A program made the position numbers and the translations under genes. DNA of 64,000 bases from assembly GCF_037890675.1 (NCBI RefSeq), contig NZ_CP149574.1:3262874-3326873 (forward strand), given 5' to 3'. The notes below the pieces were generated by a model. It saw nothing but the letters and a program-made list of their open reading frames with translations, searched no databases and was not told the DNA's origin. Each line of letters starts with the position of its first letter. The stretch's first letter is position 1. This stretch comes from Methylovirgula sp. 4M-Z18. GTDB taxonomy: Bacteria; Pseudomonadota; Alphaproteobacteria; Rhizobiales; Beijerinckiaceae. Positions 9,222 through 17,534 of the stretch are shown in pieces.

Positions 9222-9294
9222 TGTCGCATTTTCGCTCACGCGGACCTGCGGTTCTTAACGCGGACCGGCCACCACTTCACTTGAAAATGCTCTA
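9222..9294. repeat. Interspersed repeat, copy A (provides the regA stop)
   Basis: The stretch TGTCGCATTTTCGCT ... GCGGACCTGCGGTTCTTAAC ... GAAAATGCTCTAG matches 43366-43437 over most of its length. On the minus strand the terminal TAGAGCATTTTC begins exactly at the stop codon of regA (9292-9294). It is probably an old dispersed palindromic repeat; no coding function is evident. Confidence 0.6.
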
Positions 9295-9858
9295 GCGCGG
9301 CGCGCGTTTCGCCAAAATGCGCTGCAGGGTTCGGCGATGCATGCTCAAGCGGCGCGCCGTTTCCGACACATTGCGCCCACACAATTCATAGATGCGCTGG
9401 ATATGTTCCCAACGCACCCGGTCGGCCGACATCGGATGTTCCGGCAATTCGCTGCGATCGTTCTTGATCGCCAACAGCGCGGCATGAATTTCGTCGGCGT
9501 CCGCCGGCTTGGCGAGATAATCGAACGCGCCCATTTTCACCGCCGTCACCGCCGTCGCGATATTGCCGTAGCCGGTCAAAATGATACCGCGTGCATCGGG
9601 ACGCAGCGCCTTGAGTTCCGAGATGACATCGAGCCCGTTGCCGTCGCCCAGGCGCATATCGATCACCGCATAAGCGGGCGGGGCGTTGCGAATGCTGGCA
9701 AGACCGTCTGCAACGGATTCAGCGGTCGAAACCACATAACCGCGGGCCTCCATGGCGCGCGCAAGACGGGTCACAAAAGATTTATCGTCATCGACCAGCA
9801 AAAGGCTCTTGTCATGGTCGGGCGGACCAGCGGTCTCAAAGTTTGATGCAGAATTCAT
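9292..9858 (-). CDS. regA: Redox response regulator RegA/ActR/PrrA
   Basis: This 188-residue response regulator is the partner of RegB. The receiver domain has acidic pocket VDDD (22-25), phospho-acceptor Asp67 in VIDMRLGDGNGLD, ILTGYG and AKPAD. A Pro-containing linker leads to a Fis-type helix-turn-helix NVSETARRLSMHRRTLQRIL at the C-terminus, the diagnostic end of RegA/ActR. In relatives the pair controls respiration, carbon fixation and nitrogen fixation in response to redox state. The gene is 110 bases downstream of regB, same strand. Its TAG stop codon belongs to an interspersed repeat, so the last residues may have been reshaped by that insertion. Confidence 0.95.
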   Translation of the reverse strand: MNSASNFETAGPPDHDKSLLLVDDDKSFVTRLARAMEARGYVVSTAESVADGLASIRNAPPAYAVIDMRLGDGNGLDVISELKALRPDARGIILTGYGNIATAVTAVKMGAFDYLAKPADADEIHAALLAIKNDRSELPEHPMSADRVRWEHIQRIYELCGRNVSETARRLSMHRRTLQRILAKRAPR

Positions 9859-9968
9859 TTTGCGACTTTTATTGTTGTCGTTAAAAGACTTTTATAATCG
9901 ATCCAAGCTGCAGTACAAGGTTTTTAGCCCGGAAAGCCAAGCGCCTCCATGTCCGGATCTTTCTGATT

Positions 9969-11333
9969 TTACGAAATATGGTGTTCGGACTCGAAGCCCT
10001 GTTCGAATTGCTGGCGCTGCCATACAAGCGTCACCGCCGCGCCGCCATGCCCGTTGTCACGGACCGAAGAACTGATATTGCGAATCTGCATCGTTGCGCC
10101 CGACCGCTCAACGAGCGTCTTGGCGATGAAGAGGCCGAGCCCCAGTCCGGCGCCTTCTTCCGATTTCGCGCGCCGATCCGGATTGCGAGTGGTGACATAG
10201 GGCTCGCCGATCCGGTCAAGCAAATGCGGCGCAAAGCCAGGCCCATCGTCGGTGATCTGCAAGGTCACGCGCTCGGCCGTCCAATAGGCCGCGATCTCGA
10301 CTTTCGATCGCGCAAAATCGACGGCGTTTTCGACAAGATTGCCGATCCCATAGAGCACGCCCGGATTGCGCCGGCCGATCGGCTCCTCGCCGATGCCACT
10401 GCACGAGGCGACAATTTTCACGCCGAAATCCTGATGCGGTTCGGTCACTTCTTCGACGATTTGCGCAATGCTCATCGAGCCCATCGGCCAGGCCTCATCA
10501 TCGCCGAGCGATTTCAGCTTGCGCAGAATGTCTCGGCAGCGCGTGACCTCCTGGGAGATTAAGGCGACATCCTCACCGATGGGCCCCTCTTGCGGCACTT
10601 GCCGAACGAGTTCGCGCACCGCCAAGGTGATCGTCGCGAGCGGGGTCCCAAGCTCATGCGCCGCCGCTGCGGCAAGCCCATCGAGTTGCGACAAATGCTG
10701 CTCGCGCGCCAGGATCAATTCTGTGGCCGCAAGCGCGTCCGATAATTTGCGCGCCTCCTCGGCGACGCGCGACGCATAGATACCGGCAAAGGTCGCGCCG
10801 AGCACCACGGACACCCAGATGCCGGCAAGATAGGTGACCGGCAAGGTCAGCGCCTCGCCCTCGAACCATGGCAGCGGCCGGTGAAAGAAGACAAGTAAAG
10901 TCGCCGCGCCGATGGTGAGCATCCCAAGCGGAAAGGTCCAGCGCGGCGCGAGCGACGCACCGGAAATCATGATCGGCGCGAGAAACAGCAAGGCGAAAGG
11001 GTTTTCGAGGCCGCCGGTGAGATAGAGCAAGGCGGACAATTGCACGAGATCATACGCCAGAAGCGCGGCAGCCGGCCGGTCGTTGAGCCGCTGGCTCATC
11101 GAGGTGCGCAAGCGCAAAACCATGTTGAGCGCCGCCGACATAGCGATGACGAGGGCGCAAAGGCCAATCGGCAGGGAAAAGCCGAGGAACTCGCTGGTCA
11201 CGAAAATTGCGCCGGCCTGTCCGGCGATCGCCATCCAGCGCAAGCGCACCAACGTATCGACCCGAAGACGGCGCGCGCGCCGGCCGAGGTCGAGATTGGA
11301 CAGATCAGGCGTCCGCCACGCCATTGAGGACAT
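9969..11333 (-). CDS. regB: Redox sensor histidine kinase RegB/ActS/PrrB
   Basis: A 454-residue membrane histidine kinase. Six hydrophobic segments occupy about residues 28-190. The quinone-binding heptad is present as GGLENPF (107-113). The H-box AAAHELGTPLATI has phospho-acceptor His226, and the redox-active cysteine is kept as Cys266 in TRCRDILRK. ATP-binding boxes include NLVENAVDFA, DDGPGF and GAGLGLGLFIAKTL. The RegB redox features therefore look intact. Its start overlaps the end of moeB by 29 bases, which suggests coupled expression, and regA follows. In relatives the system balances aerobic and anaerobic metabolism. Confidence 0.96.
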   Translation of the reverse strand: MSSMAWRTPDLSNLDLGRRARRLRVDTLVRLRWMAIAGQAGAIFVTSEFLGFSLPIGLCALVIAMSAALNMVLRLRTSMSQRLNDRPAAALLAYDLVQLSALLYLTGGLENPFALLFLAPIMISGASLAPRWTFPLGMLTIGAATLLVFFHRPLPWFEGEALTLPVTYLAGIWVSVVLGATFAGIYASRVAEEARKLSDALAATELILAREQHLSQLDGLAAAAAHELGTPLATITLAVRELVRQVPQEGPIGEDVALISQEVTRCRDILRKLKSLGDDEAWPMGSMSIAQIVEEVTEPHQDFGVKIVASCSGIGEEPIGRRNPGVLYGIGNLVENAVDFARSKVEIAAYWTAERVTLQITDDGPGFAPHLLDRIGEPYVTTRNPDRRAKSEEGAGLGLGLFIAKTLVERSGATMQIRNISSSVRDNGHGGAAVTLVWQRQQFEQGFESEHHIS

Positions 11334-12096
11334 TGTCTGGATCCCAACTATAGCGAATGGTCTCGAAACGCATGGCGCGCGTATCGATCATGAGCAATTT
11401 GCCAACAAGTCCTTCGTCGTGAGCATCAAAGCCGCCCGCGCATTCGCGGATCACTTCGAGCGCCATCATCGCGCCGACGATGCCGGTGAGCGCGCCAATA
11501 ATGCCGGCCTCGGCACAAGCGGGAATGGCGCCGGGCGGCGGCGGATCGGGAAAGAGGCAGCGATAGGTCGGGTTGGGCTTGCCATTCGCGCCGGTGAGAT
11601 AGGGTTTCAGCGTCGTCAGCGAGGCATCGAACTCGCCGACCGCGGCGGTCACGAGCGTTTTGCGCTCAAAAAAGCACGCATCGGAAACCGCGTAGCGCGT
11701 CGCGAAATTATCCGAGCCGTCGGCGATGAAATCATAGGCGCGGACGAGTTCGCGGGCATTCTCCGGCGTCACGCGCAGGGCGTGGAGCGCCACGCTGACA
11801 TGCGGATTGAGCCGCGCCACCGCATCGCGCGCGCTCTCGACCTTAGAGCGACCGATGTCCGGGGTCCCGTGCAGGACCTGCCTCTGCAGGTTGGAGAGCG
11901 AAACCTCATCGTCATCGGCAATGCCGATGGTGCCGACGCCGGCGGCCGCGAGATATTGGATCAGCGGCGCGCCGAGCCCGCCCGCCCCGATCACGAGAAC
12001 CCGGGCCTTCTTGAGCTTCTGCTGTCCCGGACCGCCCAGACCGCGCAAGACGATATGACGGGCGTAACGTTCGAGTTCTTCGGAGGAAAGCGACAT
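11305..12096 (-). CDS. moeB: MoeB/ThiF-family adenylyltransferase
   Basis: A 263-residue E1-like enzyme that adenylates the C-terminus of a ubiquitin-like sulfur carrier (MoaD or ThiS). The nucleotide site VIGAGGLGAPL is at about 36-46, with SNLQRQ and DNFATRYAVSDA typical of the family. A Cys lies in IPACAEAG, at the usual catalytic position. Of the four zinc-binding cysteines of E. coli MoeB only one is visible (YRCLFP); the C-terminal CxxC is absent, so a metal-free variant is likely. It overlaps regB by 29 bases. MoeB and ThiF cannot be told apart with certainty by sequence alone. Confidence 0.85.
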   Translation of the reverse strand: MSLSSEELERYARHIVLRGLGGPGQQKLKKARVLVIGAGGLGAPLIQYLAAAGVGTIGIADDDEVSLSNLQRQVLHGTPDIGRSKVESARDAVARLNPHVSVALHALRVTPENARELVRAYDFIADGSDNFATRYAVSDACFFERKTLVTAAVGEFDASLTTLKPYLTGANGKPNPTYRCLFPDPPPPGAIPACAEAGIIGALTGIVGAMMALEVIRECAGGFDAHDEGLVGKLLMIDTRAMRFETIRYSWDPDNVLNGVADA

Positions 12097-12137
12097 GATG
12101 CCGTGTATCTAGCGCATCTGGCAGTGAATGGCAGTCA

Positions 12138-12168
12138 AAAAAACGGGGCGGAAAACCGCCCCGTTTTC
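12138..12168 (-). terminator. Rho-independent terminator after the dicarboxylate symporter gene
   Basis: AAAACGGGGCGG, loop and CCGCCCCGTTTT form a stem of about 12 bp. Read on the minus strand it ends in a T-run (TTTTTTTGAC), so it terminates transcription coming from the symporter gene at 12189-13469. It lies between that gene and moeB. Confidence 0.9.
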
Positions 12169-12188
12169 GAATTGCCAATGACATTCGC

Positions 12189-13469
12189 CTATTCGGCCGG
12201 AACGGCATCGAGATCGGCGCCCTCGGGCAACGACTCGCCGAGTTCGCTCTCCCATTTGGCGACGACGGACGCGGCCAGCGAATTGCCCACCACATTGGTC
12301 GCGCTGCGGCCCATGTCGAGGAACGCGTCGACACCGAGGATCATCGCCATCCCGGCGACCGGGATGCCGAAGCCGGCCATGCTGGCCGCGATGACGACCA
12401 GCGACGCGCGCGGCACGCCGGCAATGCCCTTGGACGTGATCATGAAGACGAGCAGCATGATGAACTGCTGGCTCACCGGCGGAACCGTATGGGTCGCCTG
12501 AGCAATGAACAGCGCCGCGAAGGTGCAGTACAGCATCGATCCGTCGAGGTTGAACGAATAGCCGAGCGGCAGCACGAAGCTCGCGATACGCTTGCTCACC
12601 CCAAACCGCTCCAAACCTTCGAGCACCTTCGGGAATGCCGCTTCCGAGCTCGCCGTTGCAAAAGCCGTGCTCACCGGCGTCAGCATGAGCGAGATCAGCT
12701 TGGTGATGCGCGGCCCGAGGATCAGGAAGCCGACCAGGATCATCAGCACCCAGAGAGCAGCCATGGTGAAGTAGAACTCGCCCATGAACCGCGCCAGCGG
12801 GATCACCGCTTCGATGCCGTTCTTGGCGATGATCGCAACCATCGCGCCGAACACGCCGGGAGCCGCCATCACCATCACATAGCCCGTGACCTTGAGCATG
12901 ACTTGCGAAATGATTTCGATGCCGTGCAGCAACGGGAGGCCCTTATCGCCAATCGCGGCGAGACCGACGCCGAAAAAGACCGAGAAGAACACGACCGGCA
13001 AGATCTCGTTCTTGGCCAGCACGTCAACGATCGACGTCGGAATCACGTGGCTGACGAATGTGTCGATGGACATCGTTTTGATGCCGGTGTCGAGGGCGCT
13101 TGCCGCCGCGTCAGACTTCAAGGCATCGGCGCCCATGCGCTCGATCACTTCGCCGATACCGGGCTGGAAAATCGTGACCATCAGCCAGCCGAGCGACAGC
13201 GAGACGAAGGACGCGCACACAAACCACAGAAGAGATTTGCCACCGACCCGGCCAACGGCTCCGCCGGTTCCCATATGGGCGATCCCGGCAATGAGCGTCG
13301 AAATCACCAAAGGCGAAATGATCATCTTGATCATGGTGAGGAAGATGGTCGCCAGCAGGCCGAAGTAATGGCCTATGTCGCCCGGGTGGTCAAATTGCGT
13401 GTGGATGACATGTCCCACGACAATACCGAGGATCATCGCGATTGCGATGTACAATGACGCTCTATTCAA
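12189..13469 (-). CDS. Dicarboxylate/amino acid:cation symporter (DAACS family)
   Basis: A 426-residue inner-membrane transporter with about eight membrane segments and re-entrant loops. Family motifs are seen: MIKMIISPLVISTLIAG, ATASSEAAFPKVLE (serine-rich hairpin), PLGYSFNLDGSMLY and the substrate-binding DMGRSATNVVGNS. Members import C4-dicarboxylates, glutamate or aspartate with Na+ or H+. DctA-like and GltP-like proteins cannot be separated here, so no gene symbol is given. The start is a TTG at 13469 behind a GAGAGGGAGAGG site. It stands alone, with its own terminator and a 319-base upstream region shared with the divergent LuxR gene. Confidence 0.92.
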   Translation of the reverse strand: MNRASLYIAIAMILGIVVGHVIHTQFDHPGDIGHYFGLLATIFLTMIKMIISPLVISTLIAGIAHMGTGGAVGRVGGKSLLWFVCASFVSLSLGWLMVTIFQPGIGEVIERMGADALKSDAAASALDTGIKTMSIDTFVSHVIPTSIVDVLAKNEILPVVFFSVFFGVGLAAIGDKGLPLLHGIEIISQVMLKVTGYVMVMAAPGVFGAMVAIIAKNGIEAVIPLARFMGEFYFTMAALWVLMILVGFLILGPRITKLISLMLTPVSTAFATASSEAAFPKVLEGLERFGVSKRIASFVLPLGYSFNLDGSMLYCTFAALFIAQATHTVPPVSQQFIMLLVFMITSKGIAGVPRASLVVIAASMAGFGIPVAGMAMILGVDAFLDMGRSATNVVGNSLAASVVAKWESELGESLPEGADLDAVPAE

Positions 13470-13788
13470 TTTCGCCTCTCCCTCTCGACCTGATTTTCAA
13501 CGAAGCTTTTGTGATCTTAAGCGGCTCCCACGCCGCAGTTGCCTTTGCGGACGACTTATTCCTCGCCGACGCTGGTCCCGCATGGCCTCCACCATGTTTT
13601 TGTCGCATCACCGGACTCGGACCACAACCCCGATCAAAGATTTTGGACGGCGCCCCACATGGTTAAAGTTAGTCACAAAAAAGCCGTGAACTTGCAAGCC
13701 CTCTTGCCCCAAATGTTTACTTGCGTGCTTAATGGTGCCGACAGTTGAAAAAGGGAGTAAATAACGCTTCGGGGTTAGGAGGGGCAAA
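13470..13788. other. 319-base intergenic region, divergent promoters
   Basis: Holds the upstream regions of the symporter gene (minus) and the LuxR-type gene (plus). A Shine-Dalgarno AGGAGGGG lies just before the LuxR start. No gene, RNA or convincing operator was recognised. A sigma-54-like pair on the minus strand (13693-13711) has the wrong spacing. Confidence 0.6.
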
Positions 13789-14637
13789 ATGACCAAAAAA
13801 TTACAAGAAACGGCCGTCGTTTCTTCATCGCGAGCACAGGACCGGATGTACAGTATTTGCGCGGATATTAAGTCGATCGCCAAATTGATTGAGGAAATTG
13901 GCCTCTCCGATTTTGCCGCGAATTTGGTCGAGATCTTACGCCAGCAGGTCCCCTTCGATTGCGCGCTCGTCCTCGTCTACCGGCCGGAGCAGCGCCCGGA
14001 AATCATGCTCGACATGCTCGCACATGAAAACCGCGCCAATACCGCGAAGCACTATATCGGCGGCGCCTATCTGCTCGACCCTTTTTACATTCGCGCCGGC
14101 TCCCTGCGCGAGCCGGCGTTTCTGCGCATGCGGGACATCGCTCCCACCGACTTCATTTCCTCCGAATATTACGTCAGCTATTACAAGCATTCCCACGTGG
14201 CGGACGAGATCAACCATCTCGTGCCGGACGGTCATGGCGGCGTCTTCGCACTCTGCCTGGAGCGCTCCGACGCGCTCGAATCTTTTTCGGACGCCGAGCT
14301 GGCGCAATTGCGCGCCGCCCTCGCCTTCGTTGCCGCGGCCTGCCGGAAACACGCGGCCCTGCTTGCTCCGGTGCCGAAGCGCGAGCCGGATGCCGAGCAC
14401 TTGCGGCTCACGGCGATTTTGGACAATTTCGGCCGCGACCAGCTCACCCGTCGCGAATATGAGGTCGTGCACGAAATCTTGCGCGGCCATTCCGCCGCAT
14501 CGGTCGCCCTGAAGCTGAATGTCTCGGTCGAAACCGTGCGCGTCCACCGACGCAACATTTACGCCAAGCTCGGCATCACCTCGCTCGCCGAACTGTTTTC
14601 GCTCGCCCTCAAGGCGGTCTATTCGGGCAAATTATGA
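13789..14637 (+). CDS. LuxR-family transcriptional regulator
   Basis: A 282-residue regulator with a C-terminal LuxR/FixJ-type helix-turn-helix: LTRREYEVVHEILRGHSAAS, VALKLNVSVETVRVHRRNIY and AKLGITSLAELFSL (about 215-275). The N-terminal 200 residues contain a PAS/GAF-like or autoinducer-domain-like region, but acyl-homoserine-lactone signature residues are not evident. No receiver domain is present. A strong AGGAGGGG site precedes ATG 13789. The stop codon overlaps the tail of the convergent C45 hydrolase gene by 6 bases. Its target is unknown; the adjacent amine cluster is one candidate, by proximity only. Confidence 0.85.
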   Translation: MTKKLQETAVVSSSRAQDRMYSICADIKSIAKLIEEIGLSDFAANLVEILRQQVPFDCALVLVYRPEQRPEIMLDMLAHENRANTAKHYIGGAYLLDPFYIRAGSLREPAFLRMRDIAPTDFISSEYYVSYYKHSHVADEINHLVPDGHGGVFALCLERSDALESFSDAELAQLRAALAFVAAACRKHAALLAPVPKREPDAEHLRLTAILDNFGRDQLTRREYEVVHEILRGHSAASVALKLNVSVETVRVHRRNIYAKLGITSLAELFSLALKAVYSGKL

Positions 14638-15618
14638 TTTGGCTTTCCGGCCGTTGTAGGTCGTGGTCTTCTCGCCCTCTTTGAACGATTTGAAACTGAA
14701 CTTCCAGGTCGCGCGCGGCCACAAATAGGCCATCTCGCCTTTTCGCGGCCAATAGGCCGCAGTGAACAATGTGCCGAAGCCGCGATCAAAGGCTCTGGAA
14801 TAGAGCGGCGGCTGCAAAAACGCCTTGGCAAAGGCCGCCTCGGTCGTTTCGCGCGGCAAAAGATCGTTCAGCATATATTGCTCGCGCTCGACCGAAGCGG
14901 TGGCGAGCGCATGCTGCTTCCATTCGACCGACTTCTGATGATTGGTCGCAACCGCGACGCTCGACACGCGCAAGCGCCGGTCCGGCGCCGCATAGACCGT
15001 CGCCTTGCCCCCCGACGCATCGAGCAACGTGACGTTGTGGCTCATATGATAGGGCATGCGCTTCATGGTCTTGACCGCTTCGCCAACCGTGCTGCAGGTC
15101 TCGAGCACATAGCGCAGGACGATCGGCATGGCGAAGCCGTTGCCTGTTGCGCGCCGGCCGCCGAAGGTCAGCGAGACGGCCAAGCCCGCATCGTTCATGC
15201 CGTCGACGAGGCCGATCAGGCAGTCGGATGTGCCGATGACGCGGCGCTCGCCCCAATGGGTCAGAATCAGCGTGCCGTCGATGAGGCGCGGATCGTAATC
15301 GTAATTGCGCACCAACAAAGGCTCGTCGCCCGGCCACACGGCTTGCGAGCAACCCATGATGAAGGGAGGCGGGCGATAGAGGCTCAAAAAGCGCGATTCA
15401 AGGTCACCCCCGCCGACGACGCGGCACAGGTGTTCCCAGGTGGGAACAAATTCGGGCAGATGCTTGCGCAGCGCCGTCCGACATTCGAGGAAAGTCGGCA
15501 ATTGGCTGATCCCGCGCGAGACATACCAACGGCGGTAGGCTGGCCAGAATTCCTGGAAACATTCGCCCCAGGTTACGCTCTCGGAATCGTCGGCAAAGGC
15601 GCGGTAGGTAAATCGCAT
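14632..15618 (-). CDS. C45-family Ntn amidohydrolase/acyltransferase
   Basis: A 328-residue protein resembling the C45 peptidase family (isopenicillin N acyltransferase, carcinine hydrolase, insect Tan). These are autoprocessing N-terminal-nucleophile enzymes that cut or form amide bonds of small molecules. The probable cleavage site is Gly89-Cys90 in FIMGCSQAVW, freeing Cys90 as nucleophile. Supporting motifs are LLVRNYDYDP, GLVDGMNDAGLAVSLTFGG and PIVLRYVLETC. ATG 15618 is chosen; the frame is open further upstream but unlike the family. It is the last gene of a four-gene minus-strand cluster, 62 bases after the ATP-grasp gene. Substrate unknown; an amine amide is an inference. Confidence 0.82.
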   Translation of the reverse strand: MRFTYRAFADDSESVTWGECFQEFWPAYRRWYVSRGISQLPTFLECRTALRKHLPEFVPTWEHLCRVVGGGDLESRFLSLYRPPPFIMGCSQAVWPGDEPLLVRNYDYDPRLIDGTLILTHWGERRVIGTSDCLIGLVDGMNDAGLAVSLTFGGRRATGNGFAMPIVLRYVLETCSTVGEAVKTMKRMPYHMSHNVTLLDASGGKATVYAAPDRRLRVSSVAVATNHQKSVEWKQHALATASVEREQYMLNDLLPRETTEAAFAKAFLQPPLYSRAFDRGFGTLFTAAYWPRKGEMAYLWPRATWKFSFKSFKEGEKTTTYNGRKAKS

Positions 15619-15642
15619 CGCGGAACGCTCGCACGCATATGA

Positions 15643-15661
15643 ACCCCGGCGGTGCCGGGGC
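15643..15661. repeat. GC-rich hairpin between ATP-grasp and C45 genes
   Basis: CCCCGG, loop CGGTG and CCGGGG form a short stable stem in the 62-base gap. No T-run follows on the minus strand. It may limit readthrough or stabilise the upstream message; it is not a convincing terminator. Confidence 0.4.
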
Positions 15662-15680
15662 TCAAGTACAAGAACCGCTC

Positions 15681-17276
15681 TCAGAAAATCTTGAATCGAT
15701 GATCGAGCACTTCTTGCGGCGCTGCGGCCGGAGCCAGCGGCTTTGCCTTGAAGTGCTTGCGGATCCCGTCGATCCAAGCTTTCGAGCGCTCAGTCAGGTT
15801 GAAGTTTTTGTCCATGGCGCGGCCGCGCGTGACAATGATGCCAAGATCGGCGCCCTCGTAATGGTAATCGCCCGGCTTCAGGATACGGAGGAAGAAGGCC
15901 TCCGCTTCGCTTTCCACCGCACGGCGATGATGATCGAATCGGTCGAACTCGACCGAGCCGTCCTTGTTCATCCGCCAAATGCCGGTTTCCGGCGCTTCGG
16001 CGATGAGGCCGATCGAATCCTCGGTGTGCTTGACCACCATCTGACACCAGGAATCGATGTTTTCCGGCTCGGCCCAGCGCTCGTTCAGTTCCGCGATGTC
16101 GAAATCGAAATCGGCACCGGAAAATTCCAGGAGATGGAACAGGAACAACGGCGCATCGGCATGGGCGAAGGCCGCATGATTGGTCATGGAACTCGCGCCC
16201 GTGATGCGCGGATTGAGCTCGCCGAGATAAACCTCGTTCGTGTCCTGGTCGATCAGGAAGTCGAGCTCGAAATAGCCGCGATAACCTTCTTTGCGCAACT
16301 GCTCGCCGAAGCGGAACGTGTAGTCGCGCGTCTTATCCATGACTTCCTGCGGGAAGGCCTTGGGGAAGATTTCGTTGCCGCACCACCCGCCGCGATAGGG
16401 CGTCAATTCCTTGAAGCCGACGAGCTCCGTCATCAACGGGCCGACAATCGTGCCGGCCTTGGTCGCGCATGCCTCGATCGCCGAACCGCGGCAATTGATG
16501 CGCTTCATGATCTTGATTTCGCCCTGGCCGACGATCTCGTCCTTGTGCTTGTTGAAATCGTCCTCATTCTTGATGAAGAACGTCGTGTGGCCGGAATCGC
16601 CGAACGCCGATTGCAGCACGAGATCCGAGCCGATCTTCGCCTTGGCGGCGACCTTCTGCAGATGATCCCAATCCTTGACCACGGAGAGCGTGTTCGGCAC
16701 GCTCGGCACGCCGGCCTTGTTGCCGATGCGCACGGTCTCGATCTTGTTATCGACGCGTGTGCGCAGCTTTGCCTTGGGGAACCACACGTCCCAGCCGAGT
16801 TCCTTGGCGAGCTTCTCGGTCTTGTCGTCGAACATCAGGAAGACGACTTTCGGCTTGCCGCCGCGGCCTTCCACATAGTCGATGACATCCTTGTGCTGCA
16901 GCAGATAATTGTTGATGTCCTCGATCGAGGTGAACTCGTCGTGCGGCACTTCCTTGGGGCTGAACAGGCTCGGATGGCGGCCATCGAAGCAATCGATGTA
17001 GGCGATATATTTGAAATTCCGCACCCATTCGTCGACGCCGAGCAGATTGAAATTGGTCGCCGAGATAAAGTAGATCGGCGTCTCGTTGCGATGGAAGAAA
17101 CGGCGGATCTCCGAAATATTCTTCAGCTTCGGCTTGCCCTTTCGGCCCGCCTTGGCCGCTGGCGCCTTGGCCTTCGCGGCAGCCTTTACTTTTGCCTTTT
17201 TCTCAAGCGCTTTCTTTGCTGAAGCTTTTTTCGCCGCTGCTTTCTTAGCTGGCGCTTTCGTCGTCTTCTTAACCAT
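15681..17276 (-). CDS. ATP-grasp protein with histone-H1-like N-terminal tail
   Basis: A 531-residue protein with two parts. Residues 1-52 are extremely basic (20 Lys and 17 Ala), like bacterial histone-H1 tails. From about residue 55 comes a family-specific domain, then an ATP-grasp fold at about 190-400, with SDLVLQSAFGDSGHTTFF (nucleotide loop), IKIMKRINCRGSAIE and the metal-binding end FELDFLID ... LGELNPRITGASS. ATP-grasp enzymes activate a carboxylate as acyl phosphate and join it to an amine or thiol. Automatic labels such as biotin carboxylase would overstate what is known. A strong GGGAGG site supports ATG 17276. Cluster partners are the decarboxylase, nitrilase and C45 genes. Confidence 0.8.
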   Translation of the reverse strand: MVKKTTKAPAKKAAAKKASAKKALEKKAKVKAAAKAKAPAAKAGRKGKPKLKNISEIRRFFHRNETPIYFISATNFNLLGVDEWVRNFKYIAYIDCFDGRHPSLFSPKEVPHDEFTSIEDINNYLLQHKDVIDYVEGRGGKPKVVFLMFDDKTEKLAKELGWDVWFPKAKLRTRVDNKIETVRIGNKAGVPSVPNTLSVVKDWDHLQKVAAKAKIGSDLVLQSAFGDSGHTTFFIKNEDDFNKHKDEIVGQGEIKIMKRINCRGSAIEACATKAGTIVGPLMTELVGFKELTPYRGGWCGNEIFPKAFPQEVMDKTRDYTFRFGEQLRKEGYRGYFELDFLIDQDTNEVYLGELNPRITGASSMTNHAAFAHADAPLFLFHLLEFSGADFDFDIAELNERWAEPENIDSWCQMVVKHTEDSIGLIAEAPETGIWRMNKDGSVEFDRFDHHRRAVESEAEAFFLRILKPGDYHYEGADLGIIVTRGRAMDKNFNLTERSKAWIDGIRKHFKAKPLAPAAAPQEVLDHRFKIF

Positions 17277-17424
17277 AAGCTCAAGCCTCCCCTAGGATTG
17301 ATCGATCGATGACGTGAATGAATTTCCTTTGTCAGGGATTCAAACTGGGCTGCCCAGCTTGAACATCTTTGCTGTTGAACTCGGAACTATCCCAAGCCCA
17401 GTCGGAGCGAAAACGGATGGCGAA

Positions 17425-17519
17425 GCGGGACGGATGAAGGGCGCTCGAATTGTCATCCGTTCCGCCCCCGAAACAGCGCCGCTCTCCCAAACCTGGCGCT
17501 GCCCTTCCATCCGTCCCGC
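17425..17519. repeat. Long imperfect stem-loop between decarboxylase and ATP-grasp genes
   Basis: Arm 17425-17444 (GCGGGACGGATGAAGGGCGC) pairs with arm 17496-17519, with a one-base bulge and a two-base bulge, across a 51-base loop. A third related segment (CATCCGTTCCGC, 17454-17465) could pair with the first arm instead, giving two alternative folds. It lies in the 258-base gap of the cluster. It may be a dispersed repeat, an attenuator or an mRNA processing site. Confidence 0.55.
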
Positions 17520-17534
17520 CGGGCCGCCCTCGCC

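Noticed and set aside
12489-13457. 322-codon open frame on plus
   Set aside because: Antisense of the dicarboxylate symporter; extreme Arg/His content.
13693-13711. Sigma-54-like promoter upstream of the symporter gene (minus strand)
   Set aside because: GG and GC are one base too far apart; sigma-54 promoters tolerate almost no spacing change.
15639-17222. 527-codon open frame on plus
   Set aside because: Antisense of the ATP-grasp gene; no start site or motif supports it.
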